From the NCBI GenBank assembly GCA_946631075.1, contig CAMOZS010000072.1:1-7858 (forward strand): a DNA stretch of 7,858 nt, given 5' to 3'. The translations under genes were made by a program, and so were the position numbers. Under the pieces are notes generated by a model. That model was not told the origin of the DNA, made no database searches, and was given only the letters and a program-made list of their open reading frames with translations. This DNA is from an uncultured Bacillota bacterium. Its GTDB lineage: Bacteria; Bacillota; Clostridia; Peptostreptococcales; Anaerovoracaceae. Of the stretch, positions 1 through 5,600 are shown piece after piece. Position 1 is the first letter of the stretch; every line of letters starts with the position of its first letter.

Positions 1-137
1 AAAGTGGTCTTACCTGCACCGTTTGGTCCCAGGATGCTGAGGATCTCGCCTTCCTTCAGGGTAAGGCCTGCCCCGTCAAGGACCGTCCTGCCTTTGGGGT
101 CGTATGAAAATGTCAGATCGTTCACTTCATAGATCAT
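1..137 (-). CDS. ABC transporter ATP-binding protein, FepC/BtuD type (N-terminal fragment, cut by window edge)
   Basis: This is the start of the nucleotide-binding subunit of an ABC importer, which would hydrolyse ATP on the cytoplasmic face to power the permease encoded just upstream. Only 45 residues are visible, beginning MIYEVNDLTFSYD. The aromatic A-loop region is FSYD (residues 10-13), and the Walker A motif GPNGAGKT (37-44) sits just before the window edge. The typical LKEGEI stretch precedes the Walker strand. The Q-loop, signature LSGGQ and Walker B lie outside the window. The ATG is four bases after the permease stop codon and has a GAGG ribosome binding site at a spacing of seven, so the start is well supported. 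Pairing with a FecCD-type permease implies the FepC/BtuD/FhuC subfamily; the substrate (iron chelate, haem or cobalamin) cannot be told from this fragment. Confidence 0.93.
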   Translation of the reverse strand, partial: MIYEVNDLTFSYDPKGRTVLDGAGLTLKEGEILSILGPNGAGKTT

Positions 138-141
138 GTCA

Positions 142-1164
142 CTACCTCAGCGTCCGCCGCTGCCGATACAAAAGCCATGCGAAGACCGGCGCTCCGATGA
201 TGCCGGTCAGGATGCTCACCGGCATTTCCGCCGGCCCGATGATCCGGGTCACCGTATCCACCAGGAGCATGAAGATCCCGCCCATCAGGATCGAGGCCGG
301 AAGCAGGACCCGGTTGTCCGAACCCACCAGCATCCGTCCGAAATGGGGGATGACCAGGCCGACCCAGCCGATGGTTCCGGCGATGCAGACCGCTCCCGCC
401 GTAAGGACCGTCGCGCAGACGATGCAGATGCCGCGGAGGAGGGATACCTTGGCTCCCAGGCTTCTGGCTTCCTGCTCTCCCAGGGACAGGACATTGATCC
501 ACCAGGCCAGCAGCAGCAGGACGATACCCGCCGCGATGCCCAGAGGGAGCACGGAAAGGACCGCCCGGTTATCCACGTAGGCGAAGCTTCCCAGCTGCCA
601 GTAGGTGATGGCCGCCAGCTGGGTCTGGGGGTCTGCTATGTATTTGATGAAGCCGAGCACGGAGGTCATGGCGCCGCTTACGATGATCCCGGCCAGGACC
701 AGCATGATATTCGAATCCGTCCGAAGGAGCCTGGGGATGAAGACGGTCAGGCTGACTGCCAGGATCCCGCCCGCAAAGGCGCTCACCTGGATCACCACCG
801 CCGCTGCCGAGGCCAGGATGGCGATGGCCGCCCCGACGCAGGCTCCCGCGGATACCCCGAGGAAGTCCGGAGAGACCAGGGGATTCTTGAAGATGCTCTG
901 GTAGACCGACCCGGACAGGGCCAGGGCCGCTCCGACCAGGACCGCCGCCAGAGTTCTGGGCAGCCGCACCCCGAGCAGGAGGTTGGCGTCCATAGGGTCT
1001 GCCGCTTCACCTGCGAAGAGGATCCGGAAGACATCCCCGGGCGAAAGGGAATATTTCCCCACGCAAAGGCAGGCCAGCACGAGGGCCAGCAGGACGATGA
1101 GCAGGGCCAGATTCACGGTCCAGTTATTTCTTTTTCTTTGTTTCTGACCTTCCTTCATGTTCAC
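142..1164 (-). CDS. FecCD/BtuC-family ABC transporter permease
   Basis: This is an integral membrane subunit that forms the import channel for an iron-siderophore, haem or corrinoid-type ligand. It has 340 residues, the normal length for the family. After a short basic N-terminus (residues 1-14) come about ten hydrophobic segments, the first at about 16-36. Family hallmarks are RLPRTLAA (67-74), the stretch KNPLVSPDFLGVSAGA (93-108), WQLGSF (189-194), the cytoplasmic coupling-type loop GEQEARSLGA (229-238), TIGWVGLVIPHFGR (264-277), DNR (283-285) and P-E-P with IGAPVF near the end (311-328). The longest frame begins with GTG at 1164, one base after the stop of the upstream ATPase gene; an in-frame ATG follows at 1158. 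Neither start has a convincing ribosome binding site, so translation may depend on reinitiation after the upstream gene. The gene is GC-rich, unlike the gene before it. The substrate is not determinable from this subunit. Confidence 0.95.
   Translation of the reverse strand: MNMKEGQKQRKRNNWTVNLALLIVLLALVLACLCVGKYSLSPGDVFRILFAGEAADPMDANLLLGVRLPRTLAAVLVGAALALSGSVYQSIFKNPLVSPDFLGVSAGACVGAAIAILASAAAVVIQVSAFAGGILAVSLTVFIPRLLRTDSNIMLVLAGIIVSGAMTSVLGFIKYIADPQTQLAAITYWQLGSFAYVDNRAVLSVLPLGIAAGIVLLLLAWWINVLSLGEQEARSLGAKVSLLRGICIVCATVLTAGAVCIAGTIGWVGLVIPHFGRMLVGSDNRVLLPASILMGGIFMLLVDTVTRIIGPAEMPVSILTGIIGAPVFAWLLYRQRRTLR
145..148 (-). promoter_or_regulatory. Ribosome binding site of the ABC ATPase gene, inside the end of the permease gene
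   Basis: On the minus strand GAGG lies seven bases before the ATG at 137 and overlaps the last codons of the permease, directly ahead of its TAG stop. This arrangement suggests translational coupling of permease and ATPase. Confidence 0.7.
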
Positions 1165-1165
1165 T

Positions 1166-2452
1166 TTAGTATTTTAACGCCGTTATCGGTACTACGAATA
1201 CTCCATCTGGTCTTTTATACGCTGCATTTGACATCCCGCAGATCACACACAGAACAGCCGGAGGAACACTGTCCTTTTCCTTCGCTATGCTGTCCTTTAT
1301 GGAAATCAGCTCTGCCGCCGCTGCATCGATCTGATTCGCTCCGAGCTTGATCTCAAAAGCGCACCAGTTGCCGTCCTCGACCTCTACAACTGCATCGATT
1401 TCTCTGTTTTTATAATCCTGGTAGTGATAAACCCTGGCCCCGAATGATTCTGCATAGATCCTCAAGTCCCGCTCACACAATGCTTCGAACATAAATCCGA
1501 AGGTGTTCAGATCATTGAGCAGTCTGTCCGGTGTCGCCTTGATCAAAGCACACGCAAGGGCCGGATCACACAGATGCCTTTTTTCAGCCTTTTTGATCCT
1601 GACGGAAGACCGTATGTTTGATGAAAACGGCGGCAGGTTATCGATCAGGAACATCCGGGAAAAAGCGTCCAGGTATTGTGTGATGGTATCTCTGTCTATC
1701 GTCTCATCATCGACTTCTTTGATATCATTCAGCAGCTTACGGTTCGTCGCTGCAGTAGATTCATTTCTTGCCAGAGAGCGCAGCAGCAACTGCATTTTAT
1801 GCCTGTCGTATCTGATGTTGTCCAGACGCTGCACGTCATCATCCAGAATCGCACTGATGTATGAGCCAGGCAAAAGCTGGGCATCTGCGACAGGTACGCC
1901 AAGATTACCCGGCCACCCGCCGCGAACAACGTAGTAGATCAGTTTCTGAAGGTCCACTTCTCCCGTGATCGTCTCTTTCATTTTGCCGGCACACAGTTCC
2001 TGAAGTGAAACCACTCCGGAGGAATCACCGGATTCATATAATGACATTGTTCTCATACGGATCCTGCCGATTCTCCCGGCTCCGCTATGAAGGATCCCCT
2101 TTCTGCGCGGTGTAGATGATCCGGTCAATATAAACTGCCCTTTCTCATCTCTCTGGTCCACAGTATATCTCACCGCGTCCCACACGGGAGGGACCTCCTG
2201 CCACTCATCAAGTAACCTCGGCGTCTTTCCCTCCAGAATAAGCGTCGGAGAGATCGCTGCCAGCTGCCGGTTCTGAAAACCGCCGGCAGGATCGCCTATC
2301 AGGAATTCACTGTTGCTGTGAACAGATGAAGTCCAGGTCTTCCCGCACCACTTCGGCCCCTCGATACAGATTGCACCAAAGCGGCTGAGGTATCGCTTTA
2401 CTTGCTCATCTATGACTCTTGGAATATATCGTTTTTTATCCGCGACAGCCAT
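1166..2452 (-). CDS. COG1373-type ATPase with C-terminal DUF4143 domain
   Basis: This is a predicted cytoplasmic P-loop ATPase of 428 residues, full length for the family. The AAA-type part has Walker A GPKWCGKT (32-39), Walker B LLDEWQ (80-85), a sensor-like strand FILTGSS (107-113) and the family stretch GRIGRIRMRTMSLYESG (126-142). The C-terminal DUF4143 part contains REIDAVVE (350-357) and FEIKLG (366-371), which fit the D and E-x-K positions of a PD-(D/E)XK nuclease-like fold. The biological role of this large family is unknown. I start it at the ATG at 2452 because AAAGGAG lies nine bases upstream. A longer frame to 2545 adds 31 residues, but these are encoded by the promoter repeats and lack a ribosome binding site. 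Two sampled 60-base rows have 40-43% GC, against 63-65% in single rows of the flanking genes, suggesting separate ancestry. It ends one base before the permease start. Confidence 0.93.
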   Translation of the reverse strand: MAVADKKRYIPRVIDEQVKRYLSRFGAICIEGPKWCGKTWTSSVHSNSEFLIGDPAGGFQNRQLAAISPTLILEGKTPRLLDEWQEVPPVWDAVRYTVDQRDEKGQFILTGSSTPRRKGILHSGAGRIGRIRMRTMSLYESGDSSGVVSLQELCAGKMKETITGEVDLQKLIYYVVRGGWPGNLGVPVADAQLLPGSYISAILDDDVQRLDNIRYDRHKMQLLLRSLARNESTAATNRKLLNDIKEVDDETIDRDTITQYLDAFSRMFLIDNLPPFSSNIRSSVRIKKAEKRHLCDPALACALIKATPDRLLNDLNTFGFMFEALCERDLRIYAESFGARVYHYQDYKNREIDAVVEVEDGNWCAFEIKLGANQIDAAAAELISIKDSIAKEKDSVPPAVLCVICGMSNAAYKRPDGVFVVPITALKY

Positions 2453-2461
2453 GTCCTGCAG

Positions 2462-2468
2462 CTCCTTT
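2462..2468 (-). promoter_or_regulatory. Strong ribosome binding site that fixes the DUF4143 ATPase start
   Basis: AAAGGAG on the minus strand lies nine bases before the ATG at 2452. The upstream in-frame ATGs at 2545 and in the codon for the M of MTLIGK have nothing comparable, so this site decides the start. Confidence 0.85.
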
Positions 2469-2476
2469 CCTATCAA

Positions 2477-2545
2477 AGTCATATTACTCTGTTCCGCAGG
2501 ATTTAGCAATATTATTCCGCATGATTTTCGAATTATATTCCGCAT
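2477..2545 (-). repeat. Three 23-base tandem repeats with core TGCGGAA, probable operator array
   Basis: Reading the minus strand, three units of exactly 23 bases follow each other: 2545-2523, 2522-2500 and 2499-2477. The core TGCGGAA is identical in all three (2544-2538, 2521-2515, 2498-2492). Units 1 and 2 also share ATGCGGAATA at the front and AAATC at the end; unit 3 is more divergent. A period of 23 bases is a little over two helical turns, so the cores fall on nearly the same DNA face. The array overlaps the promoter candidate, which points to an operator, most simply for self-control of the ATPase gene. The function is inferred; the repeats are seen directly. Confidence 0.75.
2481..2509 (-). 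promoter_or_regulatory. Candidate sigma-A promoter of the DUF4143 ATPase gene
   Basis: On the minus strand TTGCTA (2509-2504) and TAATAT (2486-2481) are separated by exactly 17 bases. Each matches four of six consensus positions. Transcription would start near 2474, giving a leader of about 20 bases that holds the AAAGGAG site. One copy of the TGCGGAA repeat core lies in the spacer and another just upstream of the -35, so a protein bound to the repeats would block or modulate this promoter. A perfect TATAAT also occurs at 2537-2532 but I find no -35 at a suitable distance from it. Confidence 0.5.
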
Positions 2546-2556
2546 ATTTTGCGAAA
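2538..2556. promoter_or_regulatory. Inverted repeat around the first TGCGGAA core
   Basis: On the minus strand TTTCGCA and TGCGGAA flank a five-base AT spacer and match as inverted arms at six of seven positions. Directly after it lies GAAT-ATA-ATTC (2540-2530), a perfect small inverted repeat, and TTTTCG (2557-2552) is matched by CGAAAA (2530-2525). Such dyad symmetry is typical of binding sites for dimeric regulators. The left arm coincides with the T-run of the terminator of the giant gene. Confidence 0.55.
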
Positions 2557-2585
2557 AGGGGCCGCTTTATGCGCAGCGGCCCCTT
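2556..2585 (-). terminator. Intrinsic terminator of the giant surface-protein gene
   Basis: Two perfectly complementary 11-base arms, AAGGGGCCGCT and AGCGGCCCCTT, enclose an eight-base loop. On the minus strand the stem runs into a short T-run (CCCCTTTTCG), and the element starts 28 bases after the stop codon of the giant gene. On the plus strand the stem is followed by CCCAA, so it is best oriented for the minus strand. It separates the giant gene from the ATPase and transporter genes. Confidence 0.85.
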
Positions 2586-2613
2586 CCCAAATGTTTTCAT
2601 CCCTCTTCCGGGC

Positions 2614-5600
2614 TTATTTTTTGATCTTGACCTTCTTCACCGAGGAGAAGCCGGTGTAGACCTTCTGTCCGTCCACGGTATTGAATGCCTTGATCTTGTA
2701 GAAGTAGCTCTTGCCCTTCTTCAGCTTCTTGTTGACGAACTTCACTGTAGAAGCCTTATTGATGGTCTTGACCTTGACGTACTTACCGCTCTTCTTGGTG
2801 GCTCTGTAGATCTCATAGCCTTCAGCGCCGCCGACCTTCTTCCAGGTGACGGTCGCTTTCTTCTTGGCAGCCTTGACCTTCTTGATCACCGGCTTGGCCA
2901 TGGAGGTCTTCACCGCCAGCGGCTCGCAGTAGTCGCCTTCTGCCTTGACGTTCTCACCGGTGTAGGCAACGGCTCTGACCTTGTAGTAGTAGGTCTTGCC
3001 GGTCACCTTCACGGTATCCTTATAGCTTTCCTGGGCTGTGGTCTTCACGGTCTCGAACTCGCCGTCCGGGCTCTCGCCGCGGGCGATCTCATAGACCTCT
3101 GCTCCGGCAATGCCTTCCCAGCTGATGTTCACTGTGTTGTAGGAGGCAGGTACAGCCTTTGCGTTGAGCTTGCCCATGTTGAGTTTCTCGACCAGCTTCT
3201 GGTCTGCTGTCTTTGTCGCTGCCAGCTTCGCCTGGAATTCATCGTAGATGGCCTTGGCCTCTTCGGCGCTTCCAGCCTTTGCGATCTCCTGCTTGAACCG
3301 GTCGGCAGCAAGCCACAGGTTCAGCTTGTCGGTAGTATCGTACAGTGAGTAGTCGATCTCGGCGGCCATTTCCTCCACCTGCTCGACGTAGGCTTCGGTG
3401 ATCGCCTCATCCAGTTTCTGCTCCGCAGCTTCCAGCTTGTCCAGAGTCTCCTGCGGGATCTCTGCCTTCTCCGCGTCGGTGAGCGCTTCATAAGCTTCTC
3501 TTGCCGCGGCGATGGCTTCCGCGTCATCCAGAGTAACGTCTTCGTTCAGCTGATCGATAGCATCCATTACCTGAGCCACGGCATCTTCGTCGATCGGCTG
3601 CTTGGCGTGGACGATGATCTTGGTGACATCCTTGGCCCACTTGCCCTTGTTCACTTCACCTTCCTTGAACTGACCGACGATGGTCTTGGTGACCTTGTCG
3701 GAACCTTCGGTCCAGATGAACATGGCCTTGTTGCCCTGCAGATCTTCCTCGAAGATCTGATCCGCTGTGTAGGTCGTGGATCTGCCGTCGGCGGAGATGG
3801 CTTCGACCGTATCGATCTCAGCGCCCTCCTTCAGGCCGATGTGATCCAGGATATTCTCGATGGTCGCGCCCTGGACTGTGGAGGATCCGTCAGTTCCGGA
3901 GGAGTTGCGCCACGAGAATGTGGCGTCGACCCTGTCAATACCTTCCGTGTTCTTGATGCCCTTGATGGTGAAGTATCCGTCTCTTGACAGAGCATCACCG
4001 GTGATGGTCAGGTCCGCAGTTTCCGCGGTCGCATCGCCCGCCGGCTCTGCCGGGACTTCCTCCTCTGTTCCGTCGATGATCAGTTTCACGACATCTGCGG
4101 CCCAATGCTTTCTGTTCTGATCCGTCTCTGAGAACTGTCCGAGAGCAACTGTAAGATCACAGTTATCTCCGTCCGCCTTCCAGATCAGCATGGCCTTATT
4201 CCCGTCCAGGTCCTCCCTGGTGATCTGGTCTGCTGTATAGGTCACCTTATAGCCGTCGCTGCATACCGCGGTCACCTGGCTGATGGCCATGCCCTCTTCC
4301 AGGCCCAGGACTTTGGCCGCGATGTTTTCGATGGTCTCGCCCTGCACTGCGGTCTCACCCGCTGTGCCGGAGGAATTGATCCAGTGGAAAACGGCGTCGG
4401 TCCTGGTCAGACCCTCTGCGTTCTTCAGGCCCTTGATGGTGTAATATCCGTCAGCCGCGAGGGCACTTCCTTCAATGGCGATATCACAGTTTTCTGCGTC
4501 GGAATCGCCCTTGACCGGTTTCTGGTCGGTCGCTTCCGGTTCATCGCCCAGTACCTGGACGCCGCCGGCGGATCCGACATAAGCTGTTCCATCATTCCAG
4601 AAGTCGATGCTGTAAATGTTGTTCTTGTTCTCCGCGCTCCAGGAGCCGGTCTCTTTGGCGTACTGGGCTGCTACGTTGAAGGTACCGTCGTCATTCGGCT
4701 TCGGGTTTTCTACCTTGAGGACGCCGTCCGCCGAGGTTCCGAACCACAGGGAGCCTTCCGGATCGACCGCAACGGTTCTGACCTCTGTGGTCGCGCTGCC
4801 GTCCAGGTAATCTCTGAAGACTTCCTTACCTGTGTACTTCTGAGGCTCGCCGGTGCCGCCCTTGAGCTTCCAGATGGTACCGCCTTCATTCTCTGTCAGG
4901 TTGGTGCCGCTGGCAACGACCCATACGGTTCCCTTCTGGTCGATGGCGATGCTGCGTACCCATGCCTGGGCCAGCTTGCTGGTGCTTCCATCCTGCGTCA
5001 TCTCTCCGGTGACGACATTCTTCTCTGTGACTGTGCCGTCCTGATCGATGTGGCAGAATCCTCCGGTATAGGGATCTGCTTCCGTTCCCGTACCGTCCGG
5101 ATAGAAGCCCAGCCATGCGCCTCCCTTACCGTCAAGGGTGATGGTATTGACGGAGGTCGCCGGGAAGTCGCTGTTTGCCTTGTCATAGGTCTTCCATGTG
5201 CCCGCTTGCGGATCATAGATGGTCAGGCCTCCGAAGGAACCGAACCAGACTTTGCCGTCCGCATCCACCTTGATGGCCTGCACATAGTTGCTCGGGATCG
5301 TGCCCGGATCCGATTCGACCTTGTACTGTTTGATATTGCCGTCCTGGATGTAGAGCACGCCCTGGTTATTTCCGGGCTGGGTGTAGCTTGCGTTCTGGCT
5401 GACCCACACGCCGCCCTGCTCATCGGCAGCAACAGCGGAAGTGAAGTCGGTCATCAGGGCCGGATCGGAGCTTGTGTTCATGACACTGAAGCCCGCGTCG
5501 CCGGCCTTCTTGCTGTAAAGGCCTCCGCCGTAGGTTCCTACCCACAGGGTACCGTCTCCATCCATCCATGTGGACCGGACGCCGCTGCTGGTGTCATACT

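Noticed and set aside
136..1350. A 404-codon plus-strand open frame across the permease and the end of the ATPase.
   Set aside because: Its product is low-complexity, rich in Asp, Gln, Arg, Gly and His, typical of an antisense shadow, and it crosses two well-supported genes.
2453..2545. A 31-residue N-terminal extension of the DUF4143 ATPase from the ATG at 2545.
   Set aside because: No ribosome binding site precedes that ATG, the bases form the promoter repeats, and the ATG at 2452 has a strong AAAGGAG at the right distance.
2477..2545. A CRISPR array, because of regularly spaced repeats.
   Set aside because: The units are 23 bases in direct tandem with only a seven-base invariant core, no spacers and only three copies, and they overlap a promoter.
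2419..3348. A 309-codon plus-strand open frame over the promoter region and the 3' end of the giant gene.
   Set aside because: It spans the terminator and repeats and reads antisense through the fibronectin region; its Leu/Asp-rich sequence mirrors the Lys and Glu codons of the real gene.
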